A stretch of 64,000 nucleotides of DNA. Origin: Metellina segmentata (lineage: Eukaryota > Arthropoda > Arachnida > Araneae > Tetragnathidae). Under the pieces are notes generated by a model. The model was given only the letters and a program-made list of their open reading frames with translations, was not told the origin of the DNA and ran no database searches. Below, piece after piece: positions 1 to 11,741 of the stretch. The position numbers and the translations under genes were made by a program. The first letter of the stretch is position 1. Each line of letters opens with the position of its first letter. The DNA lies in the NCBI GenBank assembly GCA_947359465.1, contig OX375876.1:124491444-124555443 (forward strand), written 5' to 3'.

Positions 1-1090
1 TTTTTGTTTTCAATTCAGGGCCGATCTTATCCATGGCCGATTTGAAGCTCTGGATGTAAGAGTTGTGGCGAGCCAGCATGTGTTGCAACTGAAGCACTAC
101 ATCTGGCCTTGTCTGCGGAACGTTTTTGCAACGCTGCTCTGCTTGTTGTGTATCATCTCCAACAAAATATACTTGCAGAAACCTCGGCTCTTCATTCGGT
201 AGAGGGTGTAAACTTCCAATGCGGTGATAAACTTGACCCTGAACCTTAAATGTTGGCAAGTACCCAGACTCTCTAATTTCTTTTGTTGTGCCGAAAGAGG
301 TCATTTTGAAACTTGAATTGAACCTTCTAATATGTGCCAAGAAATGTTTAGATTCTGCTGAATCTCCGATGAGTAAAGAATGTAGGGGCTCAGGTGGATC
401 CATTAACAGTGGTAGTTTAACCTTTCCTCCACTGCAGCACATACCTGGGGTTTCACCCTTCCACTTTTTTGCTCCACAGTGTTGGCATATAAAACACATG
501 GATCCAATGGTGCACAAAGGATGAGATTGATAATCTGCAGAAGGGTCGTAATTAAAAGCTGCATTATCAAAATTTGTAAACACGCGCATTCGAGTTTCTG
601 TTTGTGGGGTGGATTGAGCTTCTCTTATTTGTTCTATTTCTCTGTTTTCTTGCTGTCGTGTTTCTCTTTCTGGGGTGGATTGAGGTTCTGTTCTTCGTTC
701 TGTTTCTGTGTTTTGTCGCTGTCGTGTTTCTCTTATTCTTCGTTGTCGTTCTCTGTTTTGTCGCTGTTGTGTTTATCTTTCTAGGCTGGATTGAGCTTCT
801 CTTCTTCTTCGTTGTCGTTCTGTGTTTTGTCGCTGTCGCGTTTCTCTTTCTAGGCTGGATTCAGCTTCTCTTCTTCTACGTTGTCGTTCTGTGTTTAATC
901 GCTGTCGTGTTTCTCTTTCTAGGCTGGATTCAACTTCTCTTCTTCTTCGTTGTATTTCTCTGTTTTCTCGCTGTCGAGTTTCTCTTTCTGTAGTAGATTC
1001 AGCTTCTCTAATTCTTTGTGCTCTTTCTCTGGACTCTCGCTGTTGTCTTACAAAACCTTTCTTCTGTCGTTTTGTGGGAGGCTGTGGCAT
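1..1090 (-). pseudogene. Helitron Rep/helicase, N-terminal part, one nonsense codon
   Basis: The predicted start is the Met codon at 1090. About 170 residues of very basic, glutamine- and arginine-rich repeats (about 23 residues each, with ERETRQ-type cores) come first. Then comes the conserved Helitron N-terminal domain, beginning near 590 with FTNFDNAAFNYDP and containing a Cys/His cluster (CFICQHCGAKKW). The frame stays open to position 1 except for TAA at 773-775, where neighbouring repeats have GAA; this is a single-base nonsense change. The Rep HUH motifs and the helicase would lie further left. Helitron Rep nicks and joins single strands during rolling-circle transposition. The repeat shift suggests a young copy inactivated by one mutation. 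Confidence 0.85.
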
Positions 1091-1239
1091 ATTGAAAGCT
1101 ATTCCTATACTTTAAAAAAGTAAAGATTGTTGGGTGCTTTCATCACCTTTGCCTCTATTGTTCAGGTATTGTTGTGTGCTTTAAAGTTAATGGTTCGTGT
1201 TACAGTTGTTACAATTACAAAAAAAAAATATTGCTTATG

Positions 1240-1760
1240 ATTACAAAAACTTTAAAAACGATAGTTAGGATTACAAAATGACAATAACAAACAATGAAAT
1301 AATATTATGCTTATAAAAAATCGCTGAAACAAACCAAAATTATAAACCGCTAATATATAACTTTAAAAACGATAGTTAGGATTACAAAATGACAATAACA
1401 AACAAACAAATAATATTATGCTTTTAATTAACAAAAAAAATAAACATAGTTAAAAATACTTTATAAAGGAGCTGAAAGAAAAAAAATTGATCTCACAATA
1501 AACCGTTAATATATAACTTTAAAAACGATAGTTAAGGAAAAAGATAATTAGTTACGATTTCAAATTACAATAAGAAACAAAGGAAAAAGATAATTATGCT
1601 TTGAAAAAATTTATAAACAACACATTAACAATAACAAACAAAGAAAAAAAGATAATTATGCTTTTAGAAAATCATTAAAAACAATACAAATGAAATAAAA
1701 ATGGATTACCGTTTTAGTGGAGTGAGCAGTGTGAATAGACGCACACTTAATTATGCTTTA
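1240..1760 (-). repeat. Tandem ~111-bp repeats in Helitron leader
   Basis: The motif AAAAACGATAGTTAGGATTA recurs about 111 bp apart (near 1257 and 1368) with decayed copies up to about 1700. A second unit containing AATTATGCTTT is also repeated. The same repeat, inverted, occurs five to six times at 46190-46790. It lies between the Helitron 5' end and the Rep start, so it is part of the element's leader or promoter region. Confidence 0.7.
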
Positions 1761-2239
1761 AAAAAAGTTATAAAAAACACAATAACAATAACAAACAAAG
1801 AAAAAATATAACTATGCTTTTAGAAAAGCATTAAAAACAATACAAATTAAATAAAAATGGATTAAATTAAATAAAAATGGATTACCGTTTTAGTGGCGTA
1901 AGCAGTGTGAATAGACGCACACTTAACAGTCAGAATTTGAATCAGAGGCAAGACCGATTCAAGACTGTTGCCATTCAGAGGAAAACAAATAATAATTGAT
2001 ATCGCATTAAATTAATAAATAATTCATAAAATGTTCTAGATTAAATTTTAAAAATAGGACTGGTCTATAAAATTGCAAAAAAATCGGGACTACATGTGTG
2101 CCAAATGTCATTAGTGTGAATGCCATAAATTCGTCAGGGCACAACTCCATGACACACACACACACCAAAAAAACTTTACTTTATAATAGTAGAGATAGAA
2201 GAAATTATAGAACACCGACAGTCCGATAATGTTTCTAAT

Positions 2240-2470
2240 CCAAAATTTAAGAAAATAAACAACGTATGGATAGTTCAGAAAAAAAGATTAACACAAAAAT
2301 TGCCATGCTTTTCTCCTTAAGATTAAAATTAATGAAAAATGCTTATGTACAATTTGGACACCCCGGAGTTCAAAACATGTTACAAATTTTATCACCTATA
2401 TTTTATTGTGAATCCTTACTCATTGATGTGTCTAAGTATATAATGCTTATAACTGCCAGTTATAAGTAAA
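2240..2470 (+). pseudogene. Retroelement integrase zinc-binding (H2C2) fragment
   Basis: Translation from 2266 gives a stretch with FGHPGVQNMLQILSPIFY. This is the histidine half of the HHCC zinc-binding domain that precedes the integrase core in Ty3/gypsy elements. The frame then decays, and the cysteine pair is lost where the hAT sequence at about 2485 begins. The matching core domain resumes at about 3390. The two pieces probably came from one element split by the hAT insertion and further loss. Confidence 0.65.
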
Positions 2471-2484
2471 AATACTTATAACTG

Positions 2485-3359
2485 GACTACATCAAATATG
2501 TCCATTGATTCATCCAAAGCTAGAGCAAAGTCTTCCAGTTGTTGAAATACATCCAGAGAGAGTTCCACGATACATCTCGCATTAGTCTGCCTTGGTATAG
2601 TAATTTCGTCTGATTTCTTTTCAATACCTTTATAACCAAGATGGCGTGCAAATATTTGAAAACAAGGCTTCTCGGTCAGAATAGGTTTATTTTTTTCGCA
2701 AATGCTAAAGCAATTTCATAGTACGCTTCTGTCATCGCCTCGTCTTCACAACTTACATAAGCAAAAATATTTTGTCTTCTGATTTCTTCCTTATTTTAGT
2801 CACATATTCTTTACGTAACTCCGACCCGAGAACAAGTTTAATTTTTCCTTCTATGTAAGCTTCATGCTATGTTTTATAGTGTTTATTAAGATCATGTCTT
2901 CTATTATGTAAAAGAGTAGTTTCACAAAAAATGCAAAAAAAAACGATTTTCCTGATGGATTTGCTGTAAGTAACACATTTTCTTCCTGTTCGTTAAATTT
3001 CACTTTTTCTCTCATACTTTTTTACGCTTCTTTTGCACAGTAATAAATAACAGGAATGTAAAAAAAAAAAAAAAAAAAAAAAAAAATTACAACTTACAAA
3101 AAATCTTGAAAAAGAACAAACAGATCACAAGTACGTCCCGTATCAGAATATAAATTGCAAACTCAAAAAATTGCGACGAAATGAGGAGTAAGAAAGCTCT
3201 ATGAATTAAACTGAGAGTACTATGGTGTTGAAAATATGAAGATATTTTCAGTTATGGCGCCTACTTCAAAAGAATAAGGAGTCACAATAATGCAATGCGC
3301 CACTTGTAATCATCCAATGCGCCAAGTTTGGCGCATGAGCCACAGGTTGGCCACCACTC
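2485..3359 (-). pseudogene. hAT transposase, N-terminal half with BED-like finger, decayed
   Basis: Read on the minus strand, 3060 to 2485 encodes, across several frames, a BED-type zinc finger remnant (HDLNKHYKTQH near 2890). A segment typical of the ZBED5/SCAND3-like hAT group follows (AYYEIALAFAKKNKPILTE near 2735-2690). A run of 26 A's at 3061-3086 interrupts the upstream part. The sequence at 3337-3359, read on the minus strand, is GAGTGGTGGCCAACCTGTGG, which looks like a hAT terminus. The dimerisation and catalytic C-terminal half is missing. This is a dead fragment. Confidence 0.7.
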
Positions 3360-3387
3360 GTTTAGGCTATTATCATTCAACAAAAAT

Positions 3388-4126
3388 AAAAATTTAGATT
3401 GTACAATTGACCATAGTACTAATTACGTGTGGACTTTTCCTAGTACTAATGCTACCACCGATACCTATATTAATTGTTTGAAACAAATTTTCCAAATTGC
3501 CAAACCTAAGAAAATTTTAAGTGACAGAAATGAAGTTTTCACTTCCACTAAATTGAAACATTTCCTGAAGAATAATGGTGTTACTCAACTTCTAACTTCT
3601 TCACATAGACCTCAATGTAACGGAAATGCAAGAACGCGTAGGAGCCACAATAATACAAAGAATAAGATGTAAAATTAATAATGAACATTCAAACACTCCT
3701 TGGAGACAATTGTTAGAACAAGCAACCGCAGAATATACTAATACACCACATCAAGTAACTTCATTTCCTCTCAGTTATTTACTGTATGGTACCTTACCGT
3801 ATAAATTTCCTCTACCTAATTTAGAAATATACTCTCCCTTAGATAAAGCTAGGGAAATAGCATATGAGAGAACACTCAAGGACCATGAAAAAAATAAAAT
3901 CCAATATGACAAAAGATTTTTAGATTCTCCATTTAAAGAAGGGGACAAGGTAATTACTGAAAATTTCATTTATACAAATACCAGAAAATTTATCTTCACC
4001 TTTTGACGGACCCCCCACCCCCCTATACAATAATTAAAAAATTATCAAGTGTAACATTTGAAATTGATAAGCCTAACTATTTGACTAAAAGTAAAACTGA
4101 TATCCATAGCGTACATTCTACAAGAT
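3388..4126 (+). pseudogene. Ty3/gypsy-like integrase core and C-terminal fragment
   Basis: Frame 3328 encodes a core with DHSTNYVWTFPS and an aspartate-containing LSDRNEVFTSTKLK. A frame change near 3630 leads to 3626-4006, which covers the rest of the integrase (LLYGTLPYKFPLPNLE) and the chromodomain-like tail region (FKEGDKVI). The glutamate region is garbled at the frameshift (CNGNARTRR in place of an N-x-x-x-E pattern), so the triad is broken. No LTR was recognised nearby. Confidence 0.75.
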
Positions 4127-5124
4127 AAAGATTTTTTAATCCAGCTGATAATTTTCAAATGATTCAGAGAAGAAAAATTTTGAAGATTTTCGAGGGTTAT
4201 TCTGTTTTTAAAAGTTGAAGGAATCGGTAAGCAGTTCCGGACAAAAAAAACCCCGATCCATTAAAAAAACCATGGAGGAAAAGATCGCAAAAGCGTAAAC
4301 CAGAGTGCTAGACCACCGGGAAAAGTCGTTTGAAAACTGAACATTTCGGACTCATCGTATTTGGCCGATGACCGAAAACGAAAGTAATTTTTCTATGCAT
4401 TAAAATTTTCACTCTTTGTATCCGGGTGCAAATACTCAATGGTTGAGTGTGCTTAAATTTCACTTTGCTATTGTTATGTCATGCGCAATCCGTTTCCATC
4501 GTCATCATAGATGATTATTTTCAAATTAATTTTATTTTATTAAAATGCACTATATATCTATTCAATAAGTTTCCTTTTTTTAGCCATATCATAAATTTTA
4601 TAAATTTATCATAGTTTTTGCAATGCTCTTGTGATCCGTTTCGGTTCAAGGGTTCAATGTTTTCTTCGAAACTCATTCGGTCTCCGATCCAGTCAAATTT
4701 GACCCTGACGCATGTAACTTGTAATCCTTTTCCATCCTTTTAGTAAAGGAATCGTTTGCCAATAATTTTATTTTATTGAAACCTCCGATGTGCAAATAAA
4801 TGAAATTACTTCTTGTTTTCATTTTTACATTTTTCATTCACCATTACATTCTTATTAGGAATTTATGAAAGTTTATTATAAAATAACTACTGGTGTAATT
4901 TCCATTCCATAAACGGGCTGAAGCACGGTAAGCAATATAATTTCAAAAACAAAAGTTTAATATAAAAAAAATAGGAAATTTTCTAAAATGAAGGTGTTGG
5001 TGGATCAGGGAGGAGCCTGACCCAGACAACACAAAATTGTGTTTCCTTTGTATGAGCAGTAGTATGCTAAAAAATTGCTCATTTACTCCCCCAAAGACCA
5101 TTAAAAAGCAAATAGAAAACAATC

Positions 5125-5640
5125 TCAAAATTTAAAAAAGTTGCTGTCGCAGGATTGAAAACTGGGTTGTTTAGTTCAATTCTTAGACGGTTTCCCGAGA
5201 AAGTACACATAAGAAAATTACGAAATTAATATGGTTTGTTCTTCATCGTGTTCCCTGGACAATTTTGACGATTTTTTCCAATACAGTATTAGTTTAGGGT
5301 TTATGAAGTGTCAAAATTGAAAAAGCGAAATTTCTAATGCGAGTGAACAATAGACGTAATGATTTTCAGTCTTCAGCCGTGATTGTTTAAAAGAACCTCT
5401 AAACGTGAATTTTTGCAACTCGTCATATTTTTTTAGAAATTTCAATTTGGTTCCTGATAATATTTTTTTGAAATTCGGGAAAAATCGGGACTTTTTCGTT
5501 ATTTTTTTGTTAAAACTGTCATATCTATATCTTATTACTATTAGTTTTTAAATTGGAAAACATTGCAGAATACCTAAGAATGTACTCTTTCTTACTGTAA
5601 AATTCTTTTTGAAATTGTTTAATAAGTAAATTCGATGCGA
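5125..5640 (+). repeat. Dispersed repeat family, copy 1
   Basis: Shares long stretches with 59437-59790 and 63713-63900. Landmarks are CGCAGGATTGAAAA, TTAGGGTTTATGAAGTGTC, TTTTCAGTCTTCAGCCGTGA, CTAAACGTGAATTTTTGCA and AAATTTCAATTTGGTTCCTG. In the other two copies the family sits beside a long TA microsatellite. No coding frame was seen. It is possibly the end of an unrecognised transposon. Confidence 0.6.
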
Positions 5641-5789
5641 TCAAAAGTTGGTCAGACAAATTTCGTACGTTTTAGATCGCGGAGCATTACGCGTTCATTC
5701 TTATTCACAGAAATTAAGGCTATATTTTCTGACTAACGGGTTTGCCAGATGCCCTTGAAACTCGCTGTGACGTCATGTTCGTTTTCTAG

Positions 5790-5965
5790 CTCGGTTTTCA
5801 GACGGTTTTCCGATTAAGAACAGATCAGAATATTACGAGATTAACATAGTTTATTCAAAATTGTACAGGGAACAAAATGGAGATATTCTTTTTTTACTGC
5901 TGATGCTATCAGTTTAGGGTGCATTAAGTGTTTATAAAAAAGGGAACACACACACACTTGCGATA
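5790..5965 (+). repeat. Dispersed repeat family, copy 2 (partial)
   Basis: Similar to 5165-5325 and 63750-63830. Landmarks are CAGACGGTTTTCCGA, TTCAAAATTGTACAGGG and TTTAGGGTGCATTAAGTGT. It follows copy 1 in the same orientation, so this may be a tandem or nested pair. Confidence 0.5.
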
Positions 5966-7770
5966 GGATTGTTGGATTCCGGGGGTTGGTGAGATAGGGC
6001 GAAACCCCCTAGTATGAAAATAATAAGAAAACGAAATCCAACTCGCAACAGCAGCTTAGAGACTGGCAATACCAAGCCCGGTTCTGATCTAACTCAACTC
6101 TTTATTTCCCTTTTTATAAAAGCAAATGCACTGCGAAGAGATAAAAGAAAAACATCCGAAGCTTTTTATTACGTTCCCCATTCTATTAATTTGTTTATGT
6201 ACTTACATATTACTAATACATGTACACGTGAATGCCCATATATTAACTGCTAAATTTTGTAAAAACCAAATTGCTTACTTTGAAAAATCTAATTTTTGTG
6301 TGGCATTATTTGTGTATATTTTTTGGAAAATAGACTTGAATATTAAATTTTTTACATATTACTATTCTTATAAGATTAATTCATCTGTAAGAGCATCTCC
6401 ACTTTTTCGAAAGTATACTGTATAATACATACTGTAAAGAAACACTGTATAATATGTTTTTTTTTTTTAATGTTTTATTTGAATCCTTATAAGGTCCTTA
6501 TTTTGTCTTAAAAATTGCTTAGAAAGTCCTTATTTTTAGTTAGGAAAAAAGAGTGGGAACCCTGATTAAGAATATAAGGATGAGTAGATTTGTTTATTTG
6601 TACTTAATACTTGAAGGAAATGAAATGTGAATTAGAAATAAATAGACACAGAGAATAGTAGAGAATATTAAGTGTTATTTTATATGTAGAAATAATTCAA
6701 AGGAAGTTGTGCTAATTGAAAGAAATTTGTGAATTTTTTTGGTTTATTATAAGAAATTATATATAACTAAAAGGGAATTTGAGAAATTTTTTTGATGCAT
6801 CCTAAAGCCTGGCTTATAGTACTGCTACTTACTTATGACTTGTATAGAATTAAATTACAGTGATGACCCTCTTAGGATTTACAAGAAATGTTGTACTTTC
6901 ATGTTGGGTTTTTTGAAACTCGTTAGCGACAGTTGCTAAATGAAGAGATTAGGGTAAGCCCCTGGGTCCCTAATATTCTGATATCCGTACTGGTCACACT
7001 AGTTAATGTATTATAGTTGGAAGTATTTTTTATTATTATTGTTTATCAATATACAATGATTATAACATACAGTTTATAGTATTATTGGTTTTTATTATTT
7101 CCTTTTCATTAGGTCAGTTTTTCAGAACACAATTATCTGGAAGCTGTGGTTGTATTATTTTGTACAGTATTTCATTTAGTATGATTGTGAATGACACTGC
7201 TTGAAAATTGCTAAGGAACAACCGATTTATGCAATACTGCGAGTTGGAAAGTAGCTCAATCGTAGAAAATGTAAGTGCAGAGAGGGTGCTGTAGGTCAAG
7301 GTCTCTTAACTGTATAGAAGACAGCGCACACGAGCTGTTTATTAATTGAAATTTCAAACAGTAACTGTAAAGATTCATCGAGTCCAAGAATCATCGAGTC
7401 CAAGAATGTCTTTTTGCGATTTATTTTCGGACATCAAACAAACAGTACAAACGGTACAACAACACAACAAATAATAATATTACGCTTAGATACATAAATT
7501 CAAGTTTCAAGAACAAGGAGGGAGCTCATCAAGAAAGCTCACACCCGAAGCCGTGCCATTCAGGAAGTCTTTGAAATTGTTTTGAATCACATTACTTTTC
7601 GAACGATCACGTGGTCTCGCCGAGAGTGTCAGCAAGAAGCTCCACTCTCAACAACACCCACGTGGTACATTCCTATTCTCAACAGTAACGTATCTATAGA
7701 AAATCACGATTTAAGGTTTTGAAAGTCGTTCAGATAAATTCCGTCTTGTGATGCAAGCATCAAGTGGAGA

Positions 7771-8780
7771 ATGTCCGTAAGGCATCATTTGAGTGAATTC
7801 GATCGTGGGCGAGCAGTTGGGGCGGCTCGAAGCTGGGCAAAGTGTCACCCAAGTTGCCGCAGCAATGTGGGTCACAAAGCGTTATTTCGCGGTAATAAAG
7901 ATGGAAATGCTTTGAGAAAACATCTTGGTGGTCGTGATAGGAGCACCACACCCAGAGATGATGCACATATATCCCTAACAGCAATAAGGAACAAACATCT
8001 CACTCCGGGACAGATTGGTTCAGAGCTTGCAACCGCTACCGGCACTCGTGTATCCGCCAAAACAATTGCTCGGCGATTAAACCAAACTCGCTTGTATGCA
8101 CGGAAGCCTGTTAAGTGCATTCAGTTACAACCACGCTATCGTCGGGAAAAGTTACGCTGATGTGCAGAACATATTCGTTGGAATCATCAACAATGGTCCA
8201 GAGTCATATTCTCCGACGAATCCCGATTCACCGTGAACAGGTATTCTGGGCACTAACTACTGTGGAGACAGAGGGTTACCGTTACCGTTACACACCACAG
8301 AATACTCGTGAGGTTGATCGTTATGGTCGAGGGGGTCATGGTGTGGGCAAGCATTATGCATAATACTAAGCACAGCTGCACATATTTGACGCTGGTGTCT
8401 TTACATCACAGCGGTATTGCACGGAGATTCTCCTGGGTGATGTTCGTTTATTTCGGGGTGCAGTGGGTTCAGACTTTCTGTTCATGGGGGACAAGGCATT
8501 CCCACGCAGGGCAGTTAATGTCTCTGAGACACTAGAGAGCGAAGATATTGAGCGTATGGAATGGTTTGCGTATTAACCGGACATAAATCCTATTGAACAT
8601 GCTTGGGATGATCATTGTAGACTAGTTTCAGAAAGAAATCACCCACCCCAAACTGTGCAGGCGGTCAAAATTGCTTTGAGAGAGGAATGGGACAATATTT
8701 CCCAAGCACTCCCCGCCTGTTTAGTCGAGAGCATCCATAGCAGATGCTAAATGTACATTAGCGTGTAAGGAGGCCTCCCT
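7771..8780 (+). pseudogene. Tc1-like transposase, heavily decayed (lineage 1)
   Basis: The first 129 residues (7771-8160) resemble the DNA-binding half of Tc1 transposases: HLSEFDRGRAVGAARSW, then a second helix-turn-helix near VSAKTIARRLNQTRLYARKP. Beyond the TGA at 8158 the frame shifts repeatedly, but the first catalytic aspartate motif is visible as IFSDESRF near 8207-8230. The terminal region is visible near 8640-8757. At 8990-9003 the sequence CGATCGTCCACTG may be the right end, but no partner was found on the left. Not functional. Confidence 0.8.
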
Positions 8781-9005
8781 TCTTAATGAGTCACTATATC
8801 TGGCATGACTCCGGATAAAAAGAACATTTTTCAAGACTTTGGAAATTGCTCTAGGGAGCAGATTTTTTTTCTTTTTATTATCTTGCTTTTCCATGTGCCA
8901 AAATCTGTAACATTTTGCATTCTACTTAATGCGCCTTAATTAAATATATACTAAGTTTCGTTTTTTCGCATCTATTCAGGGACCTGGAATTTCGATCGTC
9001 CACTG

Positions 9006-9912
9006 TCATCATCCCTGTTTTACCCTAAAACGAATTCCAGACACACTATACTTGGGTGAACGAGGACAAATCTCATCCCTGTTTTATCCTAAAACGAGTT
9101 CCGGATACCCTGTACTTGGATCAACGAAGACGAATACCATCACTGATTACCCTGAAAACCAGTTTCCGGACACCCTATACTTGGGTGAACGAGGACGAAT
9201 TTCATCCCTGTTTTAATCTAAAGCGAGTTCCGGACACTCTGTACTTGGATCAATGAAGACGAATATCATCACTAATTACCCTGAATGCGAGTATCCGGAC
9301 AACCTATACTTGGGTGAATGAGGACGAATCTCATCCCTGTTTTATCCTAAAACGAGTTCCGAATACCCTGTACTTCGTTCAATGAAGACGAATATAATGA
9401 CTGATTACCCAAAATGCGAGTTTCCGGACACCCTGTACTTGGGTCAATGAAGACGAATACCATCCCTGATTACCCTGAAAACGAGTTTCCGGACACCCTA
9501 TAATTGGGTGAATGAGGACGAATCTCATCCATGGTTTATACTAAAACAAGTTCCGGATACACTGTACTTGAGTTAATGAAGACGAATACCATCAGTGATT
9601 ACCCTGAAAACGAGTTTCCGGACACCCTATACTTAGGTGAATGAGGACGAATCTCATCCCTGTTTTATCCTAAAACGAGTTCCGGACACCCTGTACTTGG
9701 GTCAATGAAGACGAATATTATCTCTGATTACCCTGAATGCGAGTTTCCGGACACCCTGTAGATGGGTCAGTGAAGTCGAATATCATCCCTGATTACACTG
9801 AATGCGAGTTTACGGACACCCTGTACTTGGGTCAATGAAGACGAATATCATCCCTGATTACCCTGAATGCGTATATACGGATACCCTGTACTTGGGTCAA
9901 TGAAGACAAATA
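9006..9912. repeat. 65-bp satellite array, block 1
   Basis: About 14 copies of a 65-bp monomer with the core TTCCGGACACCCTGTACTTGG, GTCAATGAAGACGAATA and TCATCCCTGATTACCCTGAA. Two monomer types alternate: one with TGAATGAGGACGAATCTC and TGTTTTATCCTAAAACGAG, the other with TCAATGAAGACGAATATC and GATTACCCTGAATGCGAG. This gives a 130-bp higher-order unit. No coding function is likely. Confidence 0.9.
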
Positions 9913-10636
9913 CTGCTATGCCTCAAACGTCATAACACTAATTTTTAAACCAAACTCTGCGCTACTGCCAAGCCGCAGAATAAGCACACTATTTTCCAAC
10001 CCACTGGAAATTCCAATTCTATCGATAGACGCTGCTGACGTCACACACTGACCCGCGCAAAACGATTTTTTCGCCCTTCGACCTTTTTTCCCCTGGCCGC
10101 CAACATGTGGTAGAAGCACGTTCTGTCGCGTGGCCTTCGTGCCACTTTAATTATGGATCCTGATCTTTAAGTATTTATTTTTCTTTTTCTCTGCAGAGAC
10201 AGAGAGGTGTAATACATTTGGAGGTAATGTTCCTCACGCCACTCGCTTCAAAATTTCGTGTGTTCCCCTTTTTCCCTATTAAATTCTAACCCTTATATCC
10301 CTTAGCTTCTTTTGCCATTTCCCTCACTTTTTTATTTTAAGTTCTAGAGCTATAAGTTTTTTCCTAGTTATGTGTCTTAACTCTTGATTCTAGTTAATTA
10401 ATTCATGTCATTTCGTCTTTTCGTTTAATAAATGTTCTTTGTTATTAAGTTACATCGTGGATAGCTTTCGCGTTTTTGCACGAAACCTTTTGGGGATTTT
10501 TTATCTCAATTTTACATAATATGTTTTTTATTATTTTCGGTAAATCTTTCATAATTAAGGTATCGATATCTATTAATAGTTAATTCATGTACAGGGTTCA
10601 GTGAGTCTTTTCTATTCAAAATTTAATTACCACTGT
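9913..10636 (+). mobile_element. Truncated LTR copy between satellite blocks
   Basis: Closely similar to 11263-12735 after removal of that copy's two insertions. It starts TGCTATGCCTCAAACG, at the same place relative to the satellite as the second copy, and breaks off at ACTATCC about 90 bp before the LTR end, where satellite resumes. It contains AATAAA near 10430. Confidence 0.7.
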
Positions 10637-11262
10637 ACTATCCTTGGTGAATGAGGACTTGGGTGAATGAGTACGAATCTCATCCCTGTTTTATCCTAAA
10701 ACGAGTTCCGGATACCCTGTACTTGGGTCTATGAATACGAATATCATCACGGATTACCCTGAATGCGAGTTTCCGGACACCCTGTACTTGGTTCAATGAA
10801 TACGAATACCATCCCTGATTACCCTGCAAACGAGTATCCGGACGACCTATACTTGGGTGAATGAGGACGAATCTCATCCCTGTTTTATCCTAAAACAAGT
10901 TCCGGATACCCTGTACTTGGGTCAATGAAGACGAATATCATCACTGATTACTCTGAATGCGAGTTTCCGGACACCCTGTACTTGGGTCAATGAAGACGAA
11001 TATCATCACTGATTACTCTGAATGCGAGTTTCCGGACACCCTGTACTTGGGTCAATGAAGACGAATATCAACCCTGATTACCCTGAATGCGAATATACAG
11101 ATACTCTGTACTTGGGTCAATGAAGACGAATACCATCCCTGATTACCCTGAAAACTAGTTTCCGGACGCCCTATACTTGGGTGAATGAGGATGAATCTCA
11201 TCCCTGTTTTATCCTAAAACGAGTTCCGGACACCCTGTACTTGGATCAATGAAGACAAATAC
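10637..11262. repeat. 65-bp satellite array, block 2
   Basis: About nine to ten further monomers of the 65-bp satellite, in the same orientation and with the same two alternating types as block 1. The block starts directly at the broken LTR end (TTGGTGAATGAGGACTTGG) and runs into the start of the second LTR copy. Confidence 0.9.
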
Positions 11263-11358
11263 TGTTATGCCTCAAACGACATAACACTAATTTTTAAACC
11301 ACACTGTGCGCTCCTGCCAAGCCGCAGAATAAGCACGCTATTTTCCAACCCACTAGAA

Positions 11359-11547
11359 GTCCTCACGTTGGGTTGGTGTGGAAGTTTGGAGAGTGGGGTG
11401 CCAGCTCATGTGTTACTTCGTCATCTGACCGTGGTTCAAAATTACGAGGTGTTGTCCTCAGATCTTTCCATTAAGGGACTGATCCCGGACCGTCGTCTAA
11501 GCCGTTGTGTTGCTTTAGTACGACGTTAACAACAACAACAAAAAAAT
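11359..11547 (+). mobile_element. 5'-truncated SINE with 14-bp target duplication
   Basis: Flanked by CCAACCCACTAGAA at 11345-11358 and again at 11548-11561. It starts at CACGTTGGGTTGGTGTGGAAG (core shared with the SINEs at 37577 and 48310) and ends GTACGACGTTAAC followed by an AAC/A-rich tail. The tRNA head is missing. Target duplication, 5' truncation and a simple tail are the marks of LINE-driven target-primed insertion. Confidence 0.9.
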
Positions 11548-11741
11548 CCAACCCACTAGAAATTCCAATTCTATCGATAGACGCTACTGACGTCACACGC
11601 TGCCGCAACAGATGATAAAAGCCCGCGCAAAACGATTTTTTCGCTCTACGACCTTTTTTCCCCTCGCCACCAATGTGTGGTATAAGCACGTTCTGTTGCG
11701 TGGCCTTCGTGCCACTTTAATTATGGATCCTGATCTTTAAG

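Larger units (their letters stand above)
1..2195 (-). mobile_element. Helitron, 5' half, running off the left edge
   Basis: On the minus strand the element begins at 2195 with TCTCTACTATTATAA, preceded by A. This is the Helitron rule of insertion between A and T with a 5' TC. The same terminus starts the elements at 45597, 48580 and 62376. A leader of about 1.1 kb with tandem repeats is followed by the Rep/helicase reading frame from 1090 towards position 1. The 3' end (CTAG) lies outside the window. The leader is closely similar, in opposite orientation, to 45597-46862. Classification is firm; whether the full copy is autonomous cannot be seen here. Confidence 0.85.
4131..7760. other. Gene-free, AT-rich stretch with dispersed repeats
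   Basis: No credible reading frame or RNA gene. It contains two copies of a dispersed repeat (listed separately), a short CA run at 5947-5957 and a tandem duplication of ATCATCGAGTCCAAGA at 7375-7406. The open frames of 60-100 codons here lack coding character. Confidence 0.6.

Noticed and set aside
604..993. Plus-strand frame with hydrophobic repeats that looks like a membrane protein
   Set aside because: It is the antisense of the Helitron Rep repeats; the minus strand carries conserved Helitron sequence continuing to position 1.
9006..11262. Regular repeats resembling a CRISPR array
   Set aside because: The units are contiguous 65-bp monomers without unique spacers or cas genes, in eukaryotic DNA.
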